Assembly: GCA_035610835.1 (NCBI GenBank)
Contig: CM069448.1
Span: 8,247,607-8,311,606 of the forward strand
DNA from: Ophiura sarsii
Taxonomy: Eukaryota; Echinodermata; Ophiuroidea; Amphilepidida; Ophiuridae
Direction of reading: 5' to 3'
Length of the DNA stretch: 64,000 nt
Numbering within the stretch: position 1 is the first letter of the stretch; each line of letters starts with the position of its first letter. The notes under the pieces are model-generated. The model did not search any database. It was not told where the DNA came from and worked only from the letters and a program-made list of their open reading frames with translations. A program made the translations under genes and the position numbers. Of this stretch, positions 1 through 9,045 are shown in pieces.

Positions 1-96
1 ATCTGACATTATTCGGCTCTTTCTTTTTGGTTAAGTCTATCAAAGGTCGAGCAATGTCCTCATAATGACTCACGAATTTCCTGTAGTACCCAGTAA
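1..96 (-). pseudogene. RT/RNase H connection fragment of the gypsy element (left of insertion)
   Basis: The minus strand of these bases reads on from the RT: LTGYYRKFV, then ARPLIDLTKK, the classic end-of-RT/tether region of Ty3/gypsy pol. It is the continuation of the FLGL motif found at about 620-630, from which it is separated by the 518-bp insertion at 97-614. It runs off the left edge of the window. Confidence 0.8.
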
Positions 97-614
97 GGGA
101 AGACGTCAAAACTCGACCGCCCGTTGACCGCTGGTTACGTACGGTTCCGCCCGGTTCTTTCAGGTCAAATGTTTTACTGGTATATGAATATTCACGCATG
201 CAACACTGAACAACCGCCGGTTGACTTAATGCTGTAACCGGACCAATTTACACTATCAATCTGTTACTTTGCGGTCATAATAGGTCTCTCCATAATCGTT
301 CTATAACAAAAAACCATTCATAGACTTTCGGTATTGATTTTAAAAAGTTAATTGAGCTATAAACAGATTGAAAAAGCCATGCCCCAGCGAAAATCAATAG
401 CTGCATTGTACTGGTTGTCACTTGAGAGCCCATTACTTCAAGATTTTATTGCTCACGCGTGTGACGAGGCACTTTCAACCGGTCGTGTTCACCAGAGTGT
501 AACTATTTGACCTCATTATGTGTGTATATTATAATAGACGACACGTTTTGTGAGAACCGGGCGGAACCGGCCGTAACCGGCGGTCAACGGGCGGTCGAGT
601 TTTGACGTGATCCC
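97..614. mobile_element. 518-bp non-autonomous TIR DNA transposon (MITE) with TAA target-site duplication
   Basis: The terminal inverted repeats are about 60 bp (97-158 and 553-614). Both carry ACGTCAAAACTCGACCGCCC near the end, followed by matching GTTGACC, GGTTACG and GTTCCGCCCGG blocks. TAA flanks the element at 94-96 and 615-617. Removing the element plus one TAA restores the uninterrupted gypsy RT reading (FLGL-TGYY). A TAA duplication and GGG/CCC termini suit the PIF/Harbinger superfamily. No transposase frame is present. Confidence 0.85.
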
Positions 615-617
615 TAA

Positions 618-1301
618 GACCTAAAAAAGATCTGACATCTTTCTTAGTTACCGGTTTTGGAAACTGAATGACAGCTTTGATTTTGTCAAAGTTTGGCTTG
701 ATTTGACCATTGCCTACAGTATGACCCAGATAAGTTACCTGCTGATTCGCAAATTTACACTTGGACGGTTTGACTGTCAGGCCAGCTTCATGAATTTTGG
801 TGAGAACAGTATCTAAGTGTTCTAAGTGCTCTTGCCATGAATTAGAAAAGATTGCAACATCATCAATACATTGACGACAAAATGAATTGCAGTCTCGTAA
901 GACTTCATCGACTAGTCTTTGGAATGTGGCACTTGAATTAACCATGCCAAATGGCATGACATTATACGCATACTGATGTCCAAATGCAACAAATGCAGAT
1001 TTAGCTTTCGCTTGAGGGTCAAGTGGAACTTGATAAAAAAAAACCTTTGTTAGGTCCAATGTTGAGATAAATTGTGCATATGCAACATCCTCAAGTATTT
1101 CATCTATTCTAGGCATCTCATAAGGGTCTACAACAGTAACCTTATTTAAAGCTTTGTAATTTGTACACAGTCTTATGTCACCATTAGGTTTATTGACAGC
1201 AACTAGGTGAAGCATACGCGCTATTGACTTCCTCAATGACGCCTAAGCTGAGCATATTGTCAATTTCTTCTTGAACCTTGCTTTTAATTGCCTGTGACGT
1301 C
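618..1301 (-). pseudogene. Reverse transcriptase domain (Ty3/gypsy type), frameshifted
   Basis: The minus-strand frame (1236 to about 618) shows ordered RT motifs: LVAVNKPNGDIRLCTNYKAL, then ISTLDLTKVFFYQVPL (motif A, catalytic Asp), YNVMPFGMVNSSATFQRL, and CIDDVAIFS (the YxDD-box equivalent, first residue Cys). These are followed by YLGHTVG and VRSFLGL at the thumb. The product would be the polymerase that copies the element RNA. Upstream, 1237-1301 encodes the usual pre-motif stretch (EEIDNMLSLGVIEE) in a different frame, so there is at least one frameshift near 1215-1240. After FLGL the frame runs into the inserted MITE and reads foreign residues. It is inactive as it stands. Confidence 0.85.
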
Positions 1302-1781
1302 CTATAAGCGCGTTGTCGTATCCGTGGTTGTGACAAGTGTGTGTGTTATTACATGTGTTTTGCCAGGCACATCAGAAAAAACCTCCTCATGACTGGACAA
1401 AAGTTGTTGAATTTCTTCAAATTGACAATTTGATATAGTGTCATTGATCTTGGCATCTTCCCAAGTTTGAGTTTGCGTATAGGTACATGTAGGACCTATA
1501 TTTTGATCTAAGTACTGTGTATCAAACTCATCATCTTGATTGACTTGATTGTATTCCAAATCTTGAAAAGTACCAGTGATGCAATAACAATATCGTATAT
1601 TTGTGGCCTGTTGACGGTCATAATACCTCTTGATCATATTTGCATGCAGGAGTCTGTGAGATTTCCTTTTGTCGGGCATCTCAATCTCATAATTCACCTC
1701 CCCAACTTTCTTGGTAATCAAATAAGGGCCTTGCCATTTGCATTCAAATTTGCCACCTCCCTCTGGTAAGAATACCAGCAC
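1302..1781 (-). pseudogene. Integrase C-terminal GPY/F module joined to pre-RT region
   Basis: The 159-codon minus-strand frame begins with the integrase tail: FECKWQGPYLITKKVG and HANMIKRYYDR, a GPY/F module that helps integrase bind DNA. About 70 residues of acidic linker follow. It ends with LLSSHEEVFSDVPGKT and an H-x-I/L-x-T stretch, the standard lead-in to gypsy RT. Both modules in one open frame show that INT lies directly upstream of RT in this family. A frameshift near 1785-1800 separates it from the integrase core frame at higher coordinates. Confidence 0.8.
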
Positions 1782-1784
1782 TTT

Positions 1785-3025
1785 ATCCCCTTTTTGAATT
1801 CACGATCCCTTGCCTTTTTGTCATAATTGACCTTCATCTTTCCTTGATTTTGGACCTTTTTGACCCTGGCATTAGCCAGCCATGTTGTGATATTAGCCGA
1901 CATATCTAACAATCGTGAGGGAATATCCTGACCTTCTTCTTCTTGCAAAAAACCTTGTTTAATTAAATCCAATGGACCTCGAATCTGCCTCCCGTACATG
2001 AGATGAAATGGAGAATATCCAGTAAATTCTGACGGAACTTCCCGATATGAAAATAAGAAAAGTGGCAATTGTCTGTCCCAATTCTCCATGCAATCTTGAT
2101 CAAGTGACTTAATCATGGCCGACAAAGTACCTATGAATCTTTCGGTTAGGCCATTCGTTTGTTGATGGTATGGTGTAGCTGGAATTTGCGAGATTCCTAA
2201 CCTTCCACACATATTAGACATAACTTTAGACATGAATTGAGTACCTCTATCATGAATTATTTCAGTTGGTAATCCCGTTCTGGAAAAAATTTCCAGCATT
2301 GCCTGTGCAACTGTATCAGCTTTTTGATCCGGGATTGGAATAGCTTCAGGATATCTAGTGGCATAATCACAAACAACTAATATATACTTATTGCCTTGCT
2401 CAGTGACAGGTAATGGCCCTTTAATGTCAATGCCTACTCTCTTAAAAGGAGTATCCACAATTGGCAAAGGTCTTAGCAATTGTCTTTGTGACTGCTTCCT
2501 CTTTGACACAAATTGACACTGATCACATGTTTGACAGTGATTCCTGATATCATGGTTGATATTTGGCCAGTAAAAATGTTGAGTGATTCTGTCTTTGGTC
2601 TTTTGAACCCCCAAATGACCTGATTTATCATGAGCAATAAGAATGATATGCTGTCTATACTCTTGTGGAACCACAATTTGATCTCCGACCTGCTTTCGCA
2701 ATCTCGTTTCAGGCAGACATTTCCTCATTATAAGACCATTTGCATGTCTATAGTATTCAAAATCCTTTGCACCTTGCTTATACATCATTGATGCTCTGAT
2801 TTTTGCCAAAGTTGGGTCATGATTTTGCAATTCAATAAGCTTGTGCACATCACCCTCTAACAAATTTTTAATATCATCATTAAGTTGCGTGGTGTTATTA
2901 CAAGTAGTGGTGTCAGCAGCTGAATGCTTTTTGTCATGTGACTTTACCTTAGCATAATCCCTAATGTCATCTTGAGCAATGATTTCCTTATGAACCTGGT
3001 ATCCAAGGGCAGGTTTATGTTCCAA
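1785..3025 (-). pseudogene. Integrase zinc-binding and catalytic core (Ty3/gypsy type)
   Basis: The minus-strand frame is open for more than 400 codons. Its N-terminal part has the HHCC zinc finger (HIILIAHDKSGHLG, then CQTCDQC). The catalytic DDE core follows: VGIDIKGPLP and VVCDYATRYPEA (first Asp region), IIHDRGTQF (second Asp) and TNGLTERFIGTL (Glu). The family inserts element cDNA into the host genome. The frame loses register just before the GPY/F module. The core itself has no stop, so this copy is not extremely old. Confidence 0.88.
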
Positions 3026-3181
3026 CTGCCATGGTTCACATTGATTGTGATAGATTTCAGGGTGACCTAGAGGTTTTGGTGATAGAGGATCTTGATTATC
3101 AAGTTTTATTAGGTACTGAAGTTGATACTTGGGATGACCTAAATCAATCTAGTGACCTTGGGGATTCAAATATTCTTGTGC

Positions 3182-3403
3182 TTACCAGAGCACAAAAACA
3201 ACAGCTCTGGCTTTTACAGTTTTGCCTGTATAACAATGCTCTGGCACAAGTTTACTGTTCACAGCTGTATTGTCACATCCTGAATCACGAAATATTTCAA
3301 CTCTCTGCCCTTGTACTACACCAGAAATAATGAACTTGTCTTTGTTATTGAACTGGTGAGAAGACTTGGAGTTTTCAAATGGAAGTTGACTACACATGTG
3401 CAC
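3182..3403 (-). pseudogene. Retropepsin-like aspartic protease fragment
   Basis: This minus-strand frame of about 70 codons contains FIISGVVQGQRVEIFRDSGC. That is the beta-strand plus catalytic Asp-Ser-Gly arrangement of retropepsins, which cut the Gag-Pol polyprotein. It sits between the gag linker and integrase, as expected. A full retropepsin is about 100 residues; the second half (3026-3181) is not in the same frame, so the domain is broken. Confidence 0.65.
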
Positions 3404-3815
3404 ATTGTAACTATTCCCAGTGCCTGTATTGGCCTTTTTTCCTAGGTTTGGATTGGATTTGAATTTCTTGTTAGGCTGATATTGACCTTGACCTTTAGAT
3501 GAATCCTGAGATTTATTATCAGCTTGGTTAGAAGATCGTTGGTCATTCTGATGACTTTGGAATTTACCCTTGTCATTTTGATGTTGTGGATTTGGGCGTT
3601 TCCTATAACGATTTTTTTTCTACCTACATTTCCATTGTTATTTCATTTATCATGTTTTTGAGACTGATCCTTATTTTTGTTTTTCTGCCAATAATTTGTA
3701 TCCAGACTAGAATACTCTTCTGCTTCAGCAGCTAACATAGCAGTATCTAATATTTTGGACTGCATGAGATTTTTTATCATGTCAGTGGGTATTTGGCTAA
3801 ATACCTGCTCCCTGA
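3404..3815 (-). mobile_element. Gag C-terminal Q/N/K-rich linker, no zinc knuckle seen
   Basis: Translation of the minus strand gives basic, Gln/Asn/Ser-rich sequence (for example NPQHQNDKGKFQSHQND) running into the protease at about 3403. I looked for a CCHC zinc knuckle between gag and protease and did not find one. An oligo-T run near 3610 probably marks a frame break. The role is presumably nucleic-acid binding by charge. Confidence 0.5.
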
Positions 3816-4252
3816 TTATGACTTGTGATACTTTTTGGCATCTTCTGAAACCACATCAATATTGGAATATTTCATCCAAGAACCATAAGTTCGGCCTAGT
3901 CTCATGATAAAAGATTTAACAGTTTCATTATCTTGTTTAGTCATAGTACGGAAACGCGGCTGTCTATAGCTTTCAGGCGAGAGCTGAAAAACATCCAAAA
4001 TAGCTACTTCAATTGATCATAATCAAAATCTTCCTCACTAATAGCATTCATGGCGGCAAGTGCTTTGCCTTCAATGCATTGCCCTACACGCCGGACCCAT
4101 GTATCCTTAATAGACCACCCCTCTCTACGAGCAAAGTTTTCAAAAGCAATGAAATACTCCTCTGGATCTTTTTGGTTTGTGAGTTTTTGCTGATATCGAT
4201 TGATTTTTGTCTCACCCTGTTGGCTATTAGCAGTGTTTGTACTACTTTCCAC
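3816..4252 (-). pseudogene. Gag capsid-like region in two frames
   Basis: Two abutting minus-strand frames (4252-4004 and 3998-3816) together resemble a retrotransposon Gag capsid. The first has KDPEEYFIAFENFARREGW and WVRRVGQCIEGKALAAM. The second has RQPRFRTMTKQDNETVKSF and IMRLGRTYGSWMK. Spacing matches the retrotrans_gag pattern, in which a hydrophobic/aromatic helix set precedes the E-x-V-x-x-F-x-x-R-L element. A short frame disruption lies at 3999-4003. The protein would form the particle that packages element RNA. Confidence 0.65.
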
Positions 4253-4688
4253 TCTCTCTCAATTTATCAATATCAAACTCTTTCTCCTGCGACTCCCGTT
4301 CCAATTTCAGTTTTTCCAATTCAACCTCTCTCTCTAAATCCCTTTTTGCTTGACTTTCATCCTTTTCCATTTCAAACTTGGCCTTATCCAAATTAATTTT
4401 TGCTTGCCTTTCTTCCCGTTCCAAAGCCATTTTTGCTTGATTTTGTTTAACACTGAGAAATTCCTGAATTGACATGGGGAGTGAAACTCCATCGATTTCA
4501 ACTGTAATGATAGTTGTTTGTATTCCCGTAGAATGATCAGTGGATGATTCAAGTGAATTTTGTGATTGTTGAGAACCGATTTGCTCACCACACGAACCAG
4601 TGTTGGCCGAGTGAATTTGATCAATTTCCAACCTCCTGACTTGCTCAGCAGCAGTATTCTGTTGCATTTGGTCCGGAGTATCAAACAA
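4242..4688 (-). pseudogene. Gag N-terminal coiled-coil segment
   Basis: This 148-codon minus-strand frame starts at ATG 4686-4688. Its second half is strongly charged and heptad-like (EREERQAKINLDKAKFEMEK and similar), which predicts a long coiled coil. The first half is Gln/Ser rich. It overlaps the following capsid frame by a few codons in another frame, so either a frameshift has occurred or this was a separate start. Position upstream of the capsid region is the main reason to assign it to Gag. Confidence 0.5.
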
Positions 4689-4720
4689 ATGATGTAGTTC
4701 ACCTTGATCACCTACTTCTA

Positions 4721-5379
4721 CATTTACATCATTACTACTACTAGTACTACATGCAGCATTGTCATCTACTAGTTTGCTTACCCGCTGTGAGTTTATTTTT
4801 TCCGCGTGTGATAGGCATGATCCCGGGCATGATGATCTAATTTAAAATCACCCACAAATAGTGCAAAATATTCTCACAATATACACGGAGTATTGTAATG
4901 ACAATCCTATAAGTTGGATTGTCCGTATTTTGGTCGGACAAAACAACAGTTAACAGTTCAAGCCTTAACTGGATTGTCCCAACTTCTTGCGAGGGCGGTA
5001 TCACAAGTGCGCGACGTTCAGTTTTTGTTCGGGAAAAACATAGGGTCTATGTATGATGACTTTAACTACGATGTTATTTTCATTGGCCGTTTCTCCATGC
5101 TGGTCCCGGCATTTAGCCGGTCCCGTCTGTCTTACTAATTGTTTCCATAAGATTTGCACGTTGTATCGGAGTAACAGCCGCCGAGAATCTCAGTAGCAGG
5201 GGCCTGTTTGAATCTGAGTTTTTCAAATAACCCGCCCGCGCTTGACATGCGCAGACTTAGAGCTGCTGTCCTATCAAGAGAGGGCGCTTACCACAGATAT
5301 ACCGCCAGACGGTGTGTTCTATGATATTTCCAGAGATATTCACGCATTGTGGAATTATGGCACCATAATACCATCACAG
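4721..5379 (-). other. Region expected to hold the 5' leader/LTR; boundaries unresolved
   Basis: Upstream of gag on the minus strand an LTR and primer-binding site are expected. No partner LTR is in the window to compare with, and I see no convincing tRNA-complementary primer site. A short inverted repeat occurs at about 4903-4922 (CAATCC / GGATTG). A TG...CA interval from about 4893 to about 5378 is possible but unsupported. Confidence 0.2.
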
Positions 5380-5960
5380 CATTTTAGAAATGCAAAATTT
5401 TGCGCGCTTCGCGCGTATTAGTTTCAATATTTCATTATTTAAGGTTAATTTATAGTATCAGAAGGCTTCCAACTAGTTTTCAATGATCATTTTAGTTCAA
5501 AAACTGAAAAAATTTGCGCGCTCTGCGCGCATATTTTTTACAGGTTTTAACATTATAATGGCCCTCAAAATACGATTTGGATCAGGACTTGATATGTGTA
5601 ACTATGCAATATCAAACCGTCAAAAACGTCATACTCGACTATTTAAGTGTTAGAAATGCCAATTTGTGCGCGCTTTAAGAAAGCTTCAGGACAGTTTTCC
5701 ATGACCATTTTAGTTCAAAAACTGAATTTTTTTGCAGGTTTTTGCGCGCTTTGTATTAGTTTCAACGTTTCAATATTTAAGATGAACAAGATGGCTTGAG
5801 GATGTGTGCCCCCTCATCAAAACAGTCCTGGATACGCCCTTGGCTCCCCCATAACTATTCAATCAGCGCTACGCGCTGCTTTATTTAACATTTCAATTAT
5901 CATTATAAAATGTGTGTCCTCCCCCATATCTGAAAACTGATTGACGTCCCTGACCATACA
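5380..5960. repeat. AT-rich interspersed repeat with GCGCGC hairpin motifs
   Basis: AT-rich DNA is punctuated by short GC palindromes (GCGCGCTTCGCGCG near 5402, GCGCGCTCTGCGCGC near 5516, GTGCGCGC near 5667, GCGCGCTTT near 5747). The block with TTTTAGTTCAAAAACTGAA occurs twice, near 5492 and 5709, so it is a degenerate duplication of about 220-280 bp. A related motif set occurs at 42.5-43.2 kb. No coding frame is supported. Confidence 0.55.
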
Positions 5961-6063
5961 GTCCATACTAAAATATGCGTGTATGAATTCCGGCGAGCGA
6001 AGCGAGCCGACATAATGGCTCTGTCGGCAATTGATGACCTTTACACCCCCCCCCCCCCCGCCC

Positions 6064-6159
6064 CAATGAAAAGGGTCTGGGGACGCCCAATGAAAAGGGT
6101 CTGGGGACGCCCAATGAAAAGGGTCTGGGGACGCCCAATGAAAAGGGTCTGGGGACGCC
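6064..6159. repeat. 24-bp minisatellite, four perfect copies
   Basis: The unit CAATGAAAAGGG plus TCTGGGGACGCC is repeated four times without change, preceded by a C tract (about 6048-6063). Because 24 is a multiple of three, both strands stay open and would read an eight-residue repeat (MKRVWGRP on plus). The open frame is a consequence of the period, not evidence of a gene. Confidence 0.9.
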
Positions 6160-6204
6160 CTTGCATGTAGGCCTATAATAAGTGATGCAGCACATCAAAC
6201 AGAC

Positions 6205-6656
6205 AGGGGGGCTGAGTCAGTGAACATACCAGGCGGGTACGCATCCGCGTCCAAAAATAACGTCGAAAAGGGTCCAGATTTCACCACACACGACGTCTTT
6301 CTGAAAAAGGGGTGCTTTTAAGGGGGCATCGTACTTTAGGGTATCCATTACAGCATCGAGGTATCGACGTTTAGGGGTTCTAATTGTTGTATGTGTGACT
6401 TTTCAATAAACATGCAAAATGTTGAAAATAAATCTTCAATATTTCCCTTCTTTAATTGTAAATCCCCGGTATATCAAAAAAGTTGCTGATTTAGGGTGCA
6501 TTATTCAGTGTTGGTAACGCCGTTTAGGGTAGGGTTGGTATGTGTTACGCCATTTAGGGGTATCAAAATAGTGTTCTGGTTTATACCATTTAGGGTCCAT
6601 TTCAGAGGTGCTTGGACGCACATGTGTACCCGCTTGGTATGATTACTGACCCCCCT
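6205..6656. mobile_element. 452-bp TIR element (MITE-like)
   Basis: The left end 6205-6252 and the reverse complement of the right end 6614-6656 match over about 43 bp. Both start AGGGGGG and share GTCAGT, CATACCA, GCGGGTAC and GCGTCC. The left arm has a 4-bp extra (CTGA). The interior has several GTTTAGGG/ATTTAGGG words and no frame of note. No clear target-site duplication is visible, so the exact ends are approximate. Confidence 0.6.
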
Positions 6657-7070
6657 CGGGATACAAACCTCTCCGGTGGTATCCCATCCGTGATGTGTGT
6701 GGTTGGTCTTGCCGTGTATGCCACTCGGTTTAAGATTACCTTCACAAGATCTATGCTATGACATTAACCACGAACCTCGTCTGTTGTTGGCCGATACATG
6801 TATGTGTATGCCAAATAGTTGAAGATCTACCTGCATTTTAGGCCCGTTAATATCTCTGTGTTCAGAGAATTATTGCCTGCTCGTGGTTCCCAGGCAACAT
6901 TTTATTTAACCAGTGCTTGTGTAACTGTGTCAGGCAGAAGGGCGAAATCAAGACATTGGGCTTCAGATGGTTGGTGACTTTTACTCTAGACATTTATACA
7001 GTGCTGCTTTATATCAGCCAGTATGAATTGGTTACAGTGACTCTTTTCAAACAAGGCAACAATCGCCTAC
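6657..7070. other. Intergenic, nothing recognised
   Basis: Mixed-composition DNA without a long frame, a repeat I can align or a recognisable RNA gene. It leads directly into the 83-bp tandem array. Confidence 0.6.
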
Positions 7071-7738
7071 AATTTCAGTTCAATTTCCATAAGTAAGGTA
7101 TTTTTACGCTGGCCTATGTCAAGTATTACCCTGGAGTCATCGCATAAGTCAAGAATCTCAGTTCAATTTCCACGAGGAAGGTATTTGTACGCTAGCCTAT
7201 GTCAAGTATTACTCTGGAGTCGTCGTATAAGTCGAGAATCTCAGTTCAATTTTCATGAGGAAGGTATTTGTACGCTGGCCTATGTCAAGTTTTACTCTGG
7301 AGACATCGTATAAGTCGAGAATCTCAGTTCAATTTTCATGAGTAAGGTATTTCTACGCTGGCCTATGTAAAGTATAACTCTGGAGTTATCGTATAAGCCA
7401 AGAATCTCAGTTCAATTTTCATGAGGAAGGTATTTGTACGCTGGCCTATGTCAAGTCAAGTATTACTCTGGAGACATCGTATAAGTCGAGAATCTCAGTT
7501 CAATTTTCATGAGGAAGGTATTTGTACGCTGCCCTATGTCAAGTATTACTCTGGAGTCATCGTATAAGTCGAGAATCTCAGTTCAATTTCCATGAGTAAG
7601 GTATTTGAACGCTGGCCTATGTCAAGTATTACTCTGGAGTTATCGTATAAGCAAGAATCTCAGTTCAATTTTCATGAGGAAGGTATTTGTACGCGGGCCT
7701 ATGTCAAGTATTACTCTGGAGTCATCGTATAAGTCGAG
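7071..7738. repeat. 83-bp tandem repeat, eight copies
   Basis: Units start at 7071, 7154, 7237, 7320, 7403, 7491, 7574 and 7656. The period is 83 bp except for one 88-bp unit (a duplicated GTCAA near 7455) and one 82-bp unit. Landmarks in every unit are TCAGTTCAATTT, AGGTATTT, GCCTATGT and CTGGAG. Copies differ by scattered substitutions. Because 83 is not a multiple of three and stops occur, it is not a coding repeat. Confidence 0.9.
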
Positions 7739-8098
7739 AGTTAAAGTCACTTTTACTGTGGAGCCAAGCGTATTTATTAGCAGCTTCACCTTAACGATTT
7801 CCTGTACTCTTTAGTTTCACCCTTTTACACCAACATTCCCTTGATATGTCTTATGATAATGCTGTTGACTCGCAATCATTTTGTACTCTTTCTAGAGAAA
7901 ACAATTGAGTTAATCATCTTTTAGTTCAGTTCTGTAAATGAGCATTTATTATTTCATGTGATACTAAAACAGTTTACAAAACTCACCAGAAGTTACAGAT
8001 CCATAAATAATTAAAAGATTAATAGCTACTTATTATTACCACGAAAGGTTTCGTCTTCGCCGTCCTTGACTTGGACTTACGGTAAATAAGGAGTAACA
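7739..8098. other. Intergenic AT-rich DNA
   Basis: No frame, RNA gene or repeat that I can support was found in this stretch. Confidence 0.5.
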
Positions 8099-9045
8099 TT
8101 GGTCATGTGTTAAAAGCTCGCCTCCTTTCGCGTTACACACGGATTTTGGCTTTCGCGACATGATTGTAACTTTACACATTTATATTTGCTTGTACATGTA
8201 TATCCCATGAGGTATATATTAAAAGTTTTCATTTTCTGAAGGGAAATTGCATGAGATGAGAAAACCAAATATGTCATTGAAATTATATATAGAACAACCA
8301 AGAGCCGTAGGCGAACTTGTATTGTCTCTGATTATTACTTCCTTTATCTGTTACCATTTAGTAGTACTTAAATTACATTGTTAGTTGAATTGTATGTAAT
8401 TTTTCAAGAAAATACGTTATTTGTTGATTTATCATGTTATTGTTTTCAACAAGTCATTTTATTCCTCTAGTCACAAGCTTTCCAAAAATGTATACTTTTG
8501 CTATCATAGGTTGAATTTTGTTTTCTGTTATAGTCATTTTTATAAATTCGGTAAATTGAGGCTGATTATTCATGTTGACTGTGAAGCGAATAGGAAGAAA
8601 GCTGATGATCATGGTCTTATCCATAATTAATTAGTTGTTACAAATAGTTGACAAGTCTGTTGAACCACATACTTAAAGACTACTAAATATCCCTTAAAAT
8701 TGGACCAGAATGGTGTTTGTAACATCAGGGGATGACTAGTTATTGTTAAAATAGCAAAGCATGGGATTATCCCCATTGAGTTTGTACAGGCAGCACCCCT
8801 TCCGGCGGCAACCCTTCCGGCACCACCCCTGGTCACCAAACTTCAAACAGCTGTATCTCCTCTTCTTCATTAGCTATACCTATTTTGCAGGCAGATAGCT
8901 TGTTATTAGGGCTTTACAATGATATCAAATTTGTTGAGATAGCTTATGTGGTTTTAAAAATATTTAAGGAATATGACAGCATGAAACTAAAAAGTGTAAC
9001 AGCAGCACCACCCTATTTGGAGGCGAGTTCATAACACATGACCCA
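8099..9045. mobile_element. Possible 947-bp TIR element
   Basis: Bases 8099-8125 and the reverse complement of 9019-9045 match at 23 of 27 positions (GGTCATGTGTTA and CTCGCCTCC blocks). This is compatible with terminal inverted repeats of an old non-autonomous transposon. No target-site duplication is seen and the interior has no transposase. It could be a chance or subterminal match. Confidence 0.3.

Larger units (their letters stand above)
1..4720 (-). mobile_element. Decayed Ty3/gypsy-type LTR retrotransposon, Gmr1-like domain order
   Basis: Reading the minus strand from 4688 downwards, the order is a coiled-coil gag N-terminus, gag core, a Q/N-rich linker, retropepsin, integrase (HHCC, DDE, GPY/F), then reverse transcriptase and the start of the RNase H connection. 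Canonical gypsy elements place integrase last. Here integrase precedes RT, and one open frame (1302-1781) carries both the integrase tail and the pre-RT region, so the order is not a nesting artefact. This matches the Gmr1-like group of deuterostome Ty3/gypsy elements known for a copia-like order. The copy is dead: there are frameshifts near 1790 and 1220, more breaks in gag, and a DNA transposon sits in the RT end. The 3' part (RNase H, 3' LTR) lies left of the window. Confidence 0.85.

Noticed and set aside
3031..3330. Plus-strand 99-codon frame inside the retroelement
   Set aside because: Antisense shadow of the protease-integrase interval on the minus strand.
5968..6198. Octapeptide-repeat proteins (MKRVWGRP on plus, a counterpart on minus)
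   Set aside because: Open only because the 24-bp minisatellite is a multiple of three; both strands are open alike.
6330..6600. Telomere-like TTTAGGG words
   Set aside because: Scattered and unphased inside a TIR element; not a telomeric array.
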